From Palsa-504 sp963789225 (GTDB lineage Bacteria; Actinomycetota; Actinomycetes; Streptosporangiales; Streptosporangiaceae): DNA of 64,000 nucleotides. Below, one piece after another: positions 8,420 through 17,067 of the stretch. Made by a program: the position numbers and the translations under genes. The DNA lies in contig CAWBKD010000005.1 of the NCBI GenBank assembly GCA_963789225.1, positions 62,001 to 126,000 of the forward strand. The letters are read 5' to 3'. The notes beneath the pieces were generated by a model. The model was not told the DNA's origin. It was given only the letters and a program-made list of their open reading frames with translations, and ran no database searches. Each line of letters begins with the position of its first letter. Position 1 is the first letter of the stretch.

Positions 8420-8689
8420 GTGGCCTACCACGTCGTGATCTCGCCCACGGCTGCCAGGCAACTGCAGGAGCGGCTGCCGGAGGCTGTCGCGTGGGCCTGT
8501 TACGAGTTCATCCGCGGCCCGCTTGCCGAAGAACCACACCGGGTTGGCGCACCGCTGCGAGCCCCTTTCGAAGGGCATCGGCGCGCACAGCGCGGGGAAT
8601 ACCGGGTCCGCTACACCATCAACGAAGACGGCAAAGAGATCCACATCCTCGACATCGATCACCGACGCGGTATCTATGAGCGGGACTGA
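8420..8689 (+). CDS. RelE/ParE family toxin
   Basis: This 89-residue protein has the RelE/ParE fold: AYHVVISPTAARQLQERLPE at the N-terminus, a central PLRAPFEGHRRAQRGEYRVR with conserved basic residues, and IHILDIDHRRGIYER at the end. RelE members cut mRNA in the ribosome; ParE members poison gyrase. The basic strand R-x-G-x-Y-R-V-R-Y favours RelE. It starts with GTG 3 bp after the Phd antitoxin stop. Confidence 0.9.
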   Translation: MAYHVVISPTAARQLQERLPEAVAWACYEFIRGPLAEEPHRVGAPLRAPFEGHRRAQRGEYRVRYTINEDGKEIHILDIDHRRGIYERD

Positions 8690-8707
8690 CTTTGAGCAGA
8701 GGGCGCG

Positions 8708-11383
8708 ATGACCGACATGCTCGCCGCGGCGGGCTCAGGCCGCGCGCCGGGTAGGGCAGAACCTGGGCTGATCCACCGTCACGACCTGATGGCCGCCTTG
8801 AACCGGGCCGCCCAGAAGCGGGTCACGATCATCGCGGCGCCTGCCGGCACCGGGAAGACGTCGCTGTTGCGCGCGTGGGCGGACCAGCCGGGTCAGGATT
8901 GCCGTATCGCCTTCATGACTGTTCGGCCGGGCCAGCACGATATGCAGCTCTTCTGGCTCACCATGCTGGGCGCGGTCCGGGCCGCGGCAGGCACCGGCGA
9001 AGACGGTGCGCAGCTGCCGCCGGTGACACCCGGCGCGAGCGGTAATGCGATGGTGGACAAGGTGCTGTCCGAGCTCGAGGAGTCCGGCGATCGCTTCGTC
9101 CTGGTCATCGATGACCTGCATGAGCTCAGCTCACCGGAGGCCGCCGGGCAGCTCACAGCGCTGCTGACGCGCCTGCCTCCGGGAGTCCGCGCGATCGTGG
9201 CCACCCGCCGCGACCTGCCGCTGGGCCTGCACAAGCTGCGGCTGGCCAGTGACCTGGCGGAGATCCGCGCCGCGCAACTGCGCTTTACCGAGCCTGAGAC
9301 CCGCCAGCTCCTCGCCGCCGCCGGGATCGCGCTGCCCGGGCACGTGGCCGCGATGCTGCATCAGCGGACCGAGGGCTGGGCGGCCGGGCTGCGGCTCGCG
9401 GTACTATCCCTCGCCGGACACCCCGACCCCGGACGGTTCGTCGCCGAGTTCTCCGGCAGCGACCGCACGGTCGCCGAGTACCTGATGGCCGAGATGCTGG
9501 AGCGGCAGCCGCCGGAGGTCCAGGGCCTGCTGCTGCGCACCTCCGTGCTGGACCGGGTCAACGGCGAGCTCGCCGACCTGCTGACCGGGGCCACGGGGTC
9601 GGAACGGCTCCTGCTGGAGCTAGAGGACGCCAACGCGTTCGTCGTATCCCTCGACCCCGGCCGTACCTGGTTCCGTTACCACCGGATGTTCGGCGGGCTG
9701 CTCCGGCTGGAACTGCGCCGCACAATGCCCGCGGACATCCCGGGATTGCACCAGCTCGCCGCGGGCTGGCTGGCCGCGCGCGGCCAGGCCGCCGACGCCA
9801 TCGGCCACCTGCAGGCGGCCGGCGACTGGGACGAGGCGGCCCGCATGCTCACCGACCACGCCCTCAGCCTCACCCTCGACGGGCAAGCGGGCACCGTGGC
9901 GGCGCTGCTGCGCTCCTTCCCGGCCCAGACCGGCGAGGACTCCCCCGACCTGAGCCTGGTGCGTGCCATCGCAGACCAGTACCAGCTCCGCCTCGACCAG
10001 ACCGATGCGCACCTGCGCGAAGTCAGGGCGTACGCAGCCACCACGCCGCCGCCCGGCCGGCGGCGGCTGCAGATGGCCATCGCCTCGGTGGACCTGCTGT
10101 CAGCGCGGCTACGCGGGGACTTCGACGGCATCTTCGAGCAGGCCGGGGCTCTGCTGTGCCCGGGCGACGGCCAGACGAGCGCGGACGCCGGGCTCAGCAG
10201 CGACCTCAAAGCCGTCGCGCTGCTGAACCTGGGCGTCACCGAGGCATGGTCGCTGCGGCTGGCCGACAGCGAACGGCACCTGGCAGAAGGCGCCGCCCTC
10301 GCCGGCCGCATCGGCCGGCCCTACCTGGAGGTGGCCTGCCTGGCCCATCTGGGGTTCGCCTCGACGGGCCACTCCTTCGCCGTGGCCCGACAGCGCTGCG
10401 AGGAAGCCATAGCGCTGGCGGCCCGGCACGGCTGGGACGCTGAGCCGGTGATCGCCCCGGCCCTGGCGGCGCTCGCCAACGCGCTGATCTGGACGGGGCA
10501 GTTCGACCTCGCCGAACATTGGCTGGACCGCGCCAGGCGCGCCACTGAGGCCGACGGCGAGCCCGGCATCCGGCTGCTGGTGTGCCTTACCTCCGCGATC
10601 ATCCAGGCGGCGCGCGGCTACTGCCACCGGGCGCTGGAGGAGTTCGCCGCCGCCGGGCGGATGCAGGCGCTGATGGTGGGCGAGCATGGGCTGACTATCC
10701 GCGTGACTGCCTGGATGATCGCCACCCAGGCCCGGCTCGGGATGTCCGGGCAGGCGCGGGCTGCGCTGGCCGCCCTCGGCGACCGGCAGGCCAGCGCCGG
10801 CGAGATCCGCAACACGGCCGCGGTGATCCTGCTGGCCGAGCAGGACCCCGCCGCCGCCCGCCGCGAACTCCGCGCCGTCCTCGACGGCAGCGTCCCGGTT
10901 CTTTCCTACCTCACCCGGGTCGAGGCGCACCTGCTGGACGCGCTCGCCTGCCGCGACCTAGGTAATGAGCGCGCGTCACGAGAGGCCGCGGAACAAGCGC
11001 TGAACCTCGCCGAGCCGGACCGGCTGATCCTGCCCTTCGCGATGACCGGCGCATGGCAGCTCCTCGAAGCCCTGCCGCCGCACGGCACATCGCACGCGGC
11101 GCTGGTCAGCGACATCCTCGACGCCATCCGCGGCGGTGCGCGGGCAGGACCGAGCCAGCCTGCCATGATGCCGGCCGAGGAACTCAGCAGAAGTGAGCTG
11201 CGCGTGCTGCGCTACCTGCCGACGAACCTCACCCGCCGCCAGATCGCCGGCGAACTGTCGGTATCGGTGCACACCGTCGACAGTCACATCCGCCACATCT
11301 ACGCCAAGCTCGGCGCCGCCGACCGGACCTCGGCGGTGCAGCGAGGCCGCGAACTGCGGCTGCTGTCCGTCGGCCGCACCTGA
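8708..11383 (+). CDS. LAL-type LuxR family regulator with ATPase domain
   Basis: This 891-residue protein has a Walker A motif, IIAAPAGTGKTSLLRAWA, at about residue 45 and a Walker B-like LVIDDLHELSS near residue 135. A long stretch of helical repeats follows, and the C-terminus carries a LuxR helix-turn-helix (about residues 825-885, SVHTVDSHIRHIYAKLGA). This is the MalT-like architecture of large ATP-binding LuxR activators, common in actinomycetes as pathway regulators. It starts 18 bp after the RelE gene but is probably independent. GAGGG lies just before the ATG. The ligand and targets are unknown. Confidence 0.92.
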   Translation: MTDMLAAAGSGRAPGRAEPGLIHRHDLMAALNRAAQKRVTIIAAPAGTGKTSLLRAWADQPGQDCRIAFMTVRPGQHDMQLFWLTMLGAVRAAAGTGEDGAQLPPVTPGASGNAMVDKVLSELEESGDRFVLVIDDLHELSSPEAAGQLTALLTRLPPGVRAIVATRRDLPLGLHKLRLASDLAEIRAAQLRFTEPETRQLLAAAGIALPGHVAAMLHQRTEGWAAGLRLAVLSLAGHPDPGRFVAEFSGSDRTVAEYLMAEMLERQPPEVQGLLLRTSVLDRVNGELADLLTGATGSERLLLELEDANAFVVSLDPGRTWFRYHRMFGGLLRLELRRTMPADIPGLHQLAAGWLAARGQAADAIGHLQAAGDWDEAARMLTDHALSLTLDGQAGTVAALLRSFPAQTGEDSPDLSLVRAIADQYQLRLDQTDAHLREVRAYAATTPPPGRRRLQMAIASVDLLSARLRGDFDGIFEQAGALLCPGDGQTSADAGLSSDLKAVALLNLGVTEAWSLRLADSERHLAEGAALAGRIGRPYLEVACLAHLGFASTGHSFAVARQRCEEAIALAARHGWDAEPVIAPALAALANALIWTGQFDLAEHWLDRARRATEADGEPGIRLLVCLTSAIIQAARGYCHRALEEFAAAGRMQALMVGEHGLTIRVTAWMIATQARLGMSGQARAALAALGDRQASAGEIRNTAAVILLAEQDPAAARRELRAVLDGSVPVLSYLTRVEAHLLDALACRDLGNERASREAAEQALNLAEPDRLILPFAMTGAWQLLEALPPHGTSHAALVSDILDAIRGGARAGPSQPAMMPAEELSRSELRVLRYLPTNLTRRQIAGELSVSVHTVDSHIRHIYAKLGAADRTSAVQRGRELRLLSVGRT

Positions 11384-11657
11384 ACGCCCGGCCGTCACGG
11401 CCGATCCGCAGCCGGCCCCGGCGTCTCCGTCGGCACCATGGTCGCGGCGGCCCTGAATCCGCTGGACGTGGCATTCGTGAACGACCAGTTCCCGCTTCGC
11501 CGGCTGCAGCGCGGCGCCAGCCAGCCGACGTCAGCAGGGCGAATCACCGAAATCCAGTGATGACCTTCCCTCCTCGCGGGGCGATCCTTGGCGTGGTCAC
11601 GAGCTTGCGGACGCGCACGGCCGACAGGGCCGTGCCCCGAGAATCCAGGGAGAAACA

Positions 11658-12638
11658 GTGACATCACCAGCCACGGACGCTACCAGCGCCCCAGACCTGC
11701 CCGAGTACGCCCCCGTCCCGGCGATCGCGAAGGGGGCGGCCCTGAACGAGCACGGATACCACGTCTGGCAGGTCGAGCGGAACCTCTACGCGGTCACCAA
11801 CAACGTCTACATGTCCGCGTTCCTGACCACCCCCAACGGCGTCGTGACCTTCGACGCGCCCCCGAACATCGGCCACAACATCCGGCGTGCCGTGGACGAG
11901 ATCACCGCCGCCAACGGCCTGACCAACCAGGTCACCCACATGGTCTACTCGCACCACCACGCAGACCACCAGGGCGCGTCCTCACTGTTCGGCGGGGACA
12001 TCGTCCGCATCGGCCACGAAGAGACCCGGCGACTGCTGCTGCGCGACGATGACCCCGCCCGCCCCTCCCCGGACGTGACCTTCTCCGACAGCTACACCCT
12101 GGAAACCGGCGGCGAGCGGGTCGAACTCGCATGGCACGGGCCCAACCACTCGCCGGACAACATCTACATCCACTTCCCCGACCACGACACCTTGATGTTC
12201 ATCAACGTGGTCAACGCCGGCTGGATCCCCATCTACAACCTCAACCTCAGCGACGACGTCATCGGGTACACCGGCGCCCCGGCCATCGCGCTGGACTACC
12301 CCTGGACCCACCTCATCAGCGGGCACCTGGGCCGGGTGGCAACCCGCGAGGACGTCGCGATGCACCAGCAGTACATCGCCGACATCGAAGCCAGCTCACG
12401 CGAGGCGCTGGCCTCGGTCAACCCGGGACCGCTTTTCGGGCACTACGGGGAGAACGTGTGGGCCGGGGTCAGTGCCTACCTTGACGCCGTTACCGAGTAC
12501 GCGGCCGCCCCCGTCATCGCGAAATACACCGGCGTGCTGGGCGGTGCCGACATCGAGATCTACACCAGGACCACGACGTTCGCGATCATGCAGTCGATTC
12601 GCCTCGACCGCGGCCCCAGCGGCCCGGTCCACCCCTGA
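11658..12638 (+). CDS. MBL fold metallo-hydrolase
   Basis: This 326-residue protein has the metallo-beta-lactamase zinc motif SHHHADHQG at about residue 98, preceded by the strand TFDAPPNIGHNIRRAV. Further ligands come from HGPNHSPDN and HLISGHLGR. These are the binuclear metal-site positions of the fold. The C-terminal 80 residues are helical and extend beyond the core. The family includes hydrolases of lactones, lactams, sulfates and thioesters, and the substrate is not evident. AGGGAGAAACAG precedes the GTG start. Its 3' end overlaps the convergent STAS gene by 79 bp. Confidence 0.88.
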   Translation: MTSPATDATSAPDLPEYAPVPAIAKGAALNEHGYHVWQVERNLYAVTNNVYMSAFLTTPNGVVTFDAPPNIGHNIRRAVDEITAANGLTNQVTHMVYSHHHADHQGASSLFGGDIVRIGHEETRRLLLRDDDPARPSPDVTFSDSYTLETGGERVELAWHGPNHSPDNIYIHFPDHDTLMFINVVNAGWIPIYNLNLSDDVIGYTGAPAIALDYPWTHLISGHLGRVATREDVAMHQQYIADIEASSREALASVNPGPLFGHYGENVWAGVSAYLDAVTEYAAAPVIAKYTGVLGGADIEIYTRTTTFAIMQSIRLDRGPSGPVHP

Positions 12639-13126
12639 CCGCAACGCACCACGGCGATCCTGGGGCTGGAAACCGTCATGGAACGTTCCGCCCCAGCTGC
12701 CCTTGGCGAAGACCTCCGACCGGTGTCTGGGCCGCGGGTCGCCAGGCCAGGTAAGGCGGCTGCGGGCCGGATGGATACGGCGTGTCCGGCGGCGCCGGTC
12801 TCCGCCTCGGCGGTGCCGACATCCGGGCGCTGGCCGATGATCGCGTCCGCCACCGTGGGAAAGATCGCGAGGTGCCGGTCCAGGCCGCTGGCTGACAAGA
12901 CCCTTGCTACGTCGGGCGTCGGCGAGGCCAGGCGAAGCCATCCGCCGAGCAGACTGGCGCGGCGTCCGGCGCCCACCAGGACCGCAAAGCCGCTGGCGTC
13001 CGCGTATCCCACCGCCGACAGGTCGACGATAAGCCGGCTGGCGCCAGGACGGAGCAAGCCGAGGAGCTTCTCGCGCAGGGCGGGAGCGGACGTGATGTCA
13101 AGTCCTCCCCCGAGCACGGCGATCAC
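12560..13126 (-). CDS. STAS domain protein (anti-sigma factor antagonist-like)
   Basis: Residues 1-97 form a STAS domain: AVLGGGLDITSAPALREKLL, then LIVDLSAVGYADASGFAVLV. STAS proteins such as RsbV/SpoIIAA bind an anti-sigma kinase and are switched by phosphorylation of the residue after the conserved Asp. Here that residue is Ala (D-A-S-G), so this switch may be absent. The last 90 residues resemble no domain and lie over the 3' end of the MBL gene; the true stop may have been lost. GTG 13126 overlaps the stop of the SPFH gene (GTGA), so the two form an operon. Confidence 0.8.
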   Translation of the reverse strand: MIAVLGGGLDITSAPALREKLLGLLRPGASRLIVDLSAVGYADASGFAVLVGAGRRASLLGGWLRLASPTPDVARVLSASGLDRHLAIFPTVADAIIGQRPDVGTAEAETGAAGHAVSIRPAAALPGLATRGPDTGRRSSPRAAGAERSMTVSSPRIAVVRCGQGWTGPLGPRSRRIDCMIANVVVLV

Positions 13127-13962
13127 CCAGTCATCCCGTTCAGTACGGGAGCTGGCAGGCTACGTTGCGCTGCGAGAACGGGCAATTCGGTGGCAGGCGC
13201 GGGCGGCAGGCTGTCAGTGATTGCGGCCTCGTCTGCTGGCGGCCGGGCCTGGGCGCGGGGTTTCGCAGCGCGGTCGAAGAAGCGCAGCAGTTCTACCGGG
13301 ATGGGCATGATCAGGGTGCTGTTATTCTCGGCGGCGACCTCGACGACGGTCTGCAGGAGCCGGAGCTGCAGGGCGCCCGGGTCGGCGGACATGACGGTGG
13401 CGGCCTGGGCCAGCTTCTTGGATGCCTGGTACTCGCCGTCGGCGGAGATGATCCGCGCACGGCGCTCGCGTTCGGCTTCGGCCTGCCGGGACATCGACCG
13501 TTTCATCGATTCGGGCAGCGAGATGTCCTTGACCTCCACCCGTTCCACCCGGATGCCCCACGGTCCCTCGGTCGGCGCGTCGATGGCGTCCTTGAGCCGG
13601 GCGTTGACCTTCTCGCGTTCGGACAGCAACTGGTCCATGTCGCTCTGGCCGATCACCGATCGCAATGAGGTCTGGGCGACCTGGGACACGGCGTAGGTGT
13701 AGTTCTGCACGTTGACGATCGCCTTGGCCGGGTCGATGACCCGGTAGTAGACGACCGCGTCCACCCGGACGGTGACGTTGTCGCGGGTGATGCCCTCCTG
13801 GCCGGGCACCGTCGCCGCGATGATCTGCATGTTGACCTTGCGCAGCCGGTCAGAAATCGGGTTGACCCAGGTCAGCCCCGGTTGGCGGACGGCCGGCAGT
13901 ATTTTGCCCCAGCGGAAGACGATGCCTTGCTCGTACTGGTTGATGATCTTGAAGCCGAACAT
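13123..13962 (-). CDS. SPFH domain protein (slipin/stomatin-like)
   Basis: From ATG 13962 (GGACGG upstream) the protein is 279 residues. It opens with FGFKIINQYEQGIVFRWGKI, then has VRVDAVVYYRVIDPAKAIV and LRSVIGQSDMDQLLSEREKV, all hallmark blocks of the SPFH/Band 7 domain in slipins. A coiled helical stretch with RQAEAERERRARIISADGEY follows. Bacterial slipins organise membrane microdomains and are often paired with an NfeD protease-like partner; here the partner gene is a STAS protein instead. There is no strong N-terminal membrane helix. The longer in-frame extension upstream of 13962 is not coding-like. Confidence 0.88.
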   Translation of the reverse strand: MFGFKIINQYEQGIVFRWGKILPAVRQPGLTWVNPISDRLRKVNMQIIAATVPGQEGITRDNVTVRVDAVVYYRVIDPAKAIVNVQNYTYAVSQVAQTSLRSVIGQSDMDQLLSEREKVNARLKDAIDAPTEGPWGIRVERVEVKDISLPESMKRSMSRQAEAERERRARIISADGEYQASKKLAQAATVMSADPGALQLRLLQTVVEVAAENNSTLIMPIPVELLRFFDRAAKPRAQARPPADEAAITDSLPPAPATELPVLAAQRSLPAPVLNGMTG

Positions 13963-14286
13963 CTCGGCCGTCCTGTTTCCCTGGCGCATGGTGCGCCAGG
14001 CTGACCTGACCCGCGGACGGCGCCGACGTGACTGCCAGCGTTCGAAATGCCCCGGGTCTGTTTCTATTGTCCCACACCGGCGGAGGGCCGCCGGCCTCGC
14101 GCAGACCACCGCCGGCCAGGACGCCTTCAACATCGTCCCGCACAACTTCGTTAAGGCCTGACCGGGAAGCTGGCTGCCCCAAGGAAGAGCCATGCCACCG
14201 GCGGGTCCGGCCGGATGGCCCGGCAGGGCCGACAGGAACGGGGCGGCCAGCGATGAGCCGCCCCGGTCCCTGTCATGCAGTGCCAG
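13963..14286. other. intergenic region between SPFH and cold-shock genes
   Basis: This stretch holds the upstream region of the SPFH gene and the terminator of the cold-shock gene (14231-14274). A plus-strand frame ending at 14161 closes with TTAGQDAFNIVPHNFVKA, which looks like a protein tail, but I cannot assign it and see no start. Confidence 0.4.
14231..14274 (-). terminator. hairpin terminator of the cold-shock gene
   Basis: GACAGGAACGGGGCGGC (14231-14247) pairs with GCCGCCCCGGTCCCTGTC (14257-14274) with one or two mismatches and a loop of about 9 bases. It starts 13 bp beyond the cold-shock stop codon. No long T tract follows, as is usual in high-GC actinomycetes. Confidence 0.7.
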
Positions 14287-14490
14287 TCAGATCGCGTGGA
14301 CCTCTTCGGCCTGCGGCCCCTTGACACCCTGGCCGGGGGTGAACTCGACCCGCTGGTTTTCCTGGAGGCCGCGGAAACCGCCGCCCTTGATGGCGGAGTG
14401 GTGAACGAAGACATCGGGAGTGCCGTCGTCGGGGGCGATGAAACCATAGCCCTTGTCGGCGTTGAACCATTTCACTGTGCCCTGAGTCAT
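14287..14490 (-). CDS. cold-shock domain protein (CspA family)
   Basis: This 67-residue protein begins TQGTVKWFNADKGYGFIAPD, containing the RNP1 motif KGYGFI, followed by DVFVHHSAI (RNP2). It is a complete single cold-shock domain and binds single-stranded nucleic acid as an RNA chaperone. ATG 14490 is preceded by GGAGAG. A near-identical paralogue lies at 54860-55063. The two also share a conserved block 108 nt upstream of the start, which suggests a structured leader of the cspA kind. A hairpin terminator follows. Confidence 0.96.
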   Translation of the reverse strand: MTQGTVKWFNADKGYGFIAPDDGTPDVFVHHSAIKGGGFRGLQENQRVEFTPGQGVKGPQAEEVHAI

Positions 14491-14598
14491 TGCGCTCTCT
14501 CCTGCTGAGACGATCTTCGGGGCCGCGGGCGCTGACCCCGGGCTGCTGCGACCGCCTGTCGTCGAGAGCCAGGCCCTGGAATCCGCGGCGCCGCTGCC

Positions 14599-14651
14599 AG
14601 AACTCCGCAGGCGCTGTGACACGAACACGAATTTCCAGTACAACCAGAACC
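14599..14651 (-). promoter_or_regulatory. conserved leader/promoter block of cold-shock gene 1
   Basis: Read on the minus strand, this 53-nt block contains TTCGTGTTCGTGTCACAGCG followed by CCTGCG. It matches the block at 54700-54751 at roughly 85 percent of positions. Both end exactly 108 nt before the start codon of a cold-shock gene. The intervening sequences are not similar, so the block is probably a promoter or the 5' end of a regulatory leader. Confidence 0.6.
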
Positions 14652-14769
14652 AGTAAACACCACCGCGTGGGCTCGACGATCGCCGGACCCCGGGAAGTGC
14701 TCCCGGCTGACCGCCGCAATGTTTTCGCGGGTGCAGCTGCGGGGGTCCGGAGCAGCACTATTTGTATTA

Positions 14770-14889
14770 CTACATCTTCCTCATCGCTACATACCGCCGC
14801 ATATCCGGCAGCGATCTGACCGCCACCAGCCCAAGCGCCATTCCGGCGGCGGCCATGGTGATCGCCGTGACGTATCCGAGTGTCCGCAT
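14770..14889 (-). CDS. DUF6893-like small membrane protein, 39 aa
   Basis: The peptide RTLGYVTAITMAAAGMALGL followed by VAVRSLPDMRRYVAMRKM is one membrane helix plus the basic tail S-x-P-D-x-x-R-Y typical of the small actinobacterial DUF6893 family. AGGAG lies 6 nt before ATG 14889; a second ATG at 14892 is too close to it. The function is unknown. It faces the same way as the sigma-like gene upstream. Confidence 0.7.
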   Translation of the reverse strand: MRTLGYVTAITMAAAGMALGLVAVRSLPDMRRYVAMRKM

Positions 14890-14938
14890 CATGTTCTCCT
14901 GCTCTTCAGCGGATCCGCGACAGCGGCCCGCGACGTTG

Positions 14939-15244
14939 CTATACCTCATCCCGGAGCAGGCGGCGCGCTGCACTGCGGGTCAGCTGCCGACAGCGGCGGA
15001 GGACCGAGCCTGTCAGGCGGTAACGTGCATCGTCTTCGCCGTGCTCCGGGATTCGGGCCAGCGCGCGCTCATTGACGACGACGTCACGGACGACATGCTC
15101 GGCCAACGCCGGGTCGCAGCGGCTCAGCAGCGCCTGCCTATACAGCCCAACGGCGTAACGGCGATAGAGGTCGGCGTCCCGGCTGCGCGCCGAGCCGACC
15201 GTCACACGGGCACGAACCGCGCCGGTCTTACCCGATCCCAGCAT
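14939..15244 (-). CDS. small sigma-70 region 2-like protein, 101 aa
   Basis: The protein contains DADLYRRYAVGLYRQALLSR and then DPALAEHVVRDVVV. This resembles the first helices of ECF sigma factor region 2, but no region 4 DNA-binding domain follows. The C-terminal half is basic and helical. GGAG lies 6 nt before ATG 15244. Short sigma-like proteins of this kind occur in actinomycetes without known function. It may be a remnant or a regulator that mimics sigma region 2. Confidence 0.6.
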   Translation of the reverse strand: MLGSGKTGAVRARVTVGSARSRDADLYRRYAVGLYRQALLSRCDPALAEHVVRDVVVNERALARIPEHGEDDARYRLTGSVLRRCRQLTRSAARRLLRDEV

Positions 15245-15415
15245 GGAAAGCTCCGAGCATCTCGGCGGCGTCGCAGTCGGCAGGCGCCATCAGCCACCGA
15301 GGTCCGGAGCGGTAACTCCACGTTACCACGGGCGAGATCACGGACGCGATCGGTGCGCGTGGCAGGTGGTCCGGGTGCGCGCGTGGGTCGAGATACGCGC
15401 GGGTTCTTGCCGCGG

Positions 15416-16105
15416 TCATTCAGCGGGGCGGTGTTCGGCTGTGCTGGTGACCAGGTTGGCGGCGCAGTCGCGGAGCTTGCGGTGGGTGGTCTGGGAGAGC
15501 CGGGTGAGCAGTTCGAAGGCCTGCTCGGGGGTGCAGTGCCGCTGGGCGACGAGGATGCCCTTGGCCTGCTCGATGACGGCGCGGGTTTCCATCGCCCGCC
15601 GCATGTCCTCAGCCAGCGCGGCAGTGATCTGGTAGAGGCGGGCGTTGGCGATGGCGATGGCGGCGTACCCGGCGAAGGTCCGGGCGAGCTCGATGGCGTC
15701 CGGGTCGAATGCGCGGGGCTGGGTGGCGTAGATATTGAGTGCGCCGAGGACGGCTTCCTGAAGAGGCAGCGCCACCGACAGGGAGGAATGCACGCCGGCG
15801 GCGAGGGCTTGGCGGGCGAATGCCGGCCAGCGGGTCTCTGCCGCCATGTCAGGGACGGTGACGGTCCCTGCCGACTGGGCGACCTCGAGGCAGGGGCCGA
15901 AGCCGTCCTGGTACTGCGTCTCGTCCAGGTCCAGGGCCAGCTGACCGACGAAAGCCGCGGTGTAGGCACGGTCGGATTCGACCAGGGTGACCGAGGCGCC
16001 TGCCATGCCGGGCAGCGTCTGCCTGGCCAGCTCCGCGACCCGGGCGAGGACGGTCTGCAGGTCACTTTCACCCAGCTTCATCCGGCCGAGCTCGGCGAAG
16101 GCCAC
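15416..16105 (-). CDS. GAF-ANTAR domain transcription antitermination regulator
   Basis: Residues 15-160 form a GAF domain (VTLVESDRAYTAAFVGQLAL, then QDGFGPCLEVAQSAGTVTV and LGALNIYATQPRAFDPD). Residues 165-220 form an ANTAR domain (RAVIEQAKGILVAQRHCTPE, then AFELLTRLSQ). ANTAR proteins bind paired RNA hairpins to prevent termination; the GAF domain senses a small molecule. The start is uncertain: GTG 16105 is the only usual start codon before an upstream in-frame stop. Two more GAF-ANTAR genes lie at 46670 and 47493. Confidence 0.9.
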   Translation of the reverse strand: MAFAELGRMKLGESDLQTVLARVAELARQTLPGMAGASVTLVESDRAYTAAFVGQLALDLDETQYQDGFGPCLEVAQSAGTVTVPDMAAETRWPAFARQALAAGVHSSLSVALPLQEAVLGALNIYATQPRAFDPDAIELARTFAGYAAIAIANARLYQITAALAEDMRRAMETRAVIEQAKGILVAQRHCTPEQAFELLTRLSQTTHRKLRDCAANLVTSTAEHRPAE

Positions 16106-16395
16106 CAGCGGGTCAAGCGGTGTTCCGGTGATGATGGCTCCAGCGCGCTAGGCCGCCGCCAGTGAATCTGAAAGCTCAGCACGTGGCGGTTGCAGGGTCG
16201 GCACCCCAGCGGGGGCGCTGCACGACCGTGACAGCGGCCGGGACCGGCGCCATGCCATTCACAGGCGCTAGCTCGCTGCCTCCAGGAGGCGACAGCCACA
16301 GGACCCCAGCCTATCCGTTCCAGTCCCGTAACGGTTATCCTGGCCGTGGGCCAGCAGCGCGCCCAGGTAGTCGAGCACGACTGCTGGAGGGCATC

Positions 16396-17067
16396 ATGAC
16401 CCGGCTCGCGCGTCCAGACCCCGCGCGCACCCCCTTCCGGAACGACCATGCACGCCAGGGCCTGGCCCCTTGGCCGAGGCGTCCGCGCCACCCGGTTCCG
16501 GGGTGGACGGTGGTCTCGGCCGGCCTGGCGCCTGTCTTGGCGACCGGGGGCTGGCTGGTCGCCGACGCGGTCCAGCCGGCCTCCTACAGCCCGATCCGGA
16601 AGACGGTCAGCGTGCTGGCTGGCCACGCCGGAACCGATCGGTGGATCATGACGGGGGCCTTGTTCCTGGTGGGCGGGTGTCAGCTCGTGACTGCCGCGGG
16701 CCTGGTCGGCCTCCCGGTGCCCGCCCGCATCGTGCTGGCCGTCGCGGGCCTGTCCAGCATCGGCATCGCGGCATCTCCCGAACCCGTTCGTGGCTCGACT
16801 CCGCAGCACCTCGCCTGGACTGCGCTCGGCGCGGTCGCAATCGCGGTCTGGCCTGCCTTCGTCGCCCGGCGCGCGCCACCGCGGCCGCTGATCCTGAGTA
16901 GCTACGGCTGCGCCGTCGTGACCGCCGTGTTCATTGTCCTGCTCGGCTGGCTCGTCATCGAGACCCAGGGCGGCACTGACCTGGGCTTGGTTGAGCGCCT
17001 GTTCCTATCGACCGAGACCTGCTGGCCGTTCGTCGTCGCCATCGCCCTGCGGCAGACCACGGGCTGA
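16396..17067 (+). CDS. DUF998 family membrane protein
   Basis: From ATG 16396, with GGAGGG just upstream, this 223-residue protein has about six hydrophobic segments. It contains SPIRKTVSVLAGHAGTDRWI and, later, IGIAASPEPVRGSTPQHLAW, both typical DUF998 features. It sits in the cytoplasmic membrane; no activity is known. Its 3' end overlaps the convergent membrane protein gene by 63 bp. Confidence 0.8.
   Translation: MTRLARPDPARTPFRNDHARQGLAPWPRRPRHPVPGWTVVSAGLAPVLATGGWLVADAVQPASYSPIRKTVSVLAGHAGTDRWIMTGALFLVGGCQLVTAAGLVGLPVPARIVLAVAGLSSIGIAASPEPVRGSTPQHLAWTALGAVAIAVWPAFVARRAPPRPLILSSYGCAVVTAVFIVLLGWLVIETQGGTDLGLVERLFLSTETCWPFVVAIALRQTTG

Noticed and set aside
11438..11560. 41-codon plus-strand frame before the MBL gene
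   Set aside because: Codon use is gene-like (MVAAALNPLDVAFVNDQF), but there is no ribosome binding site or recognisable relative, so it is not listed as a gene.
14762..16165. 467-codon plus-strand open frame
   Set aside because: It is antisense to the DUF6893-like, sigma-like and GAF-ANTAR genes and has shadow-like composition.
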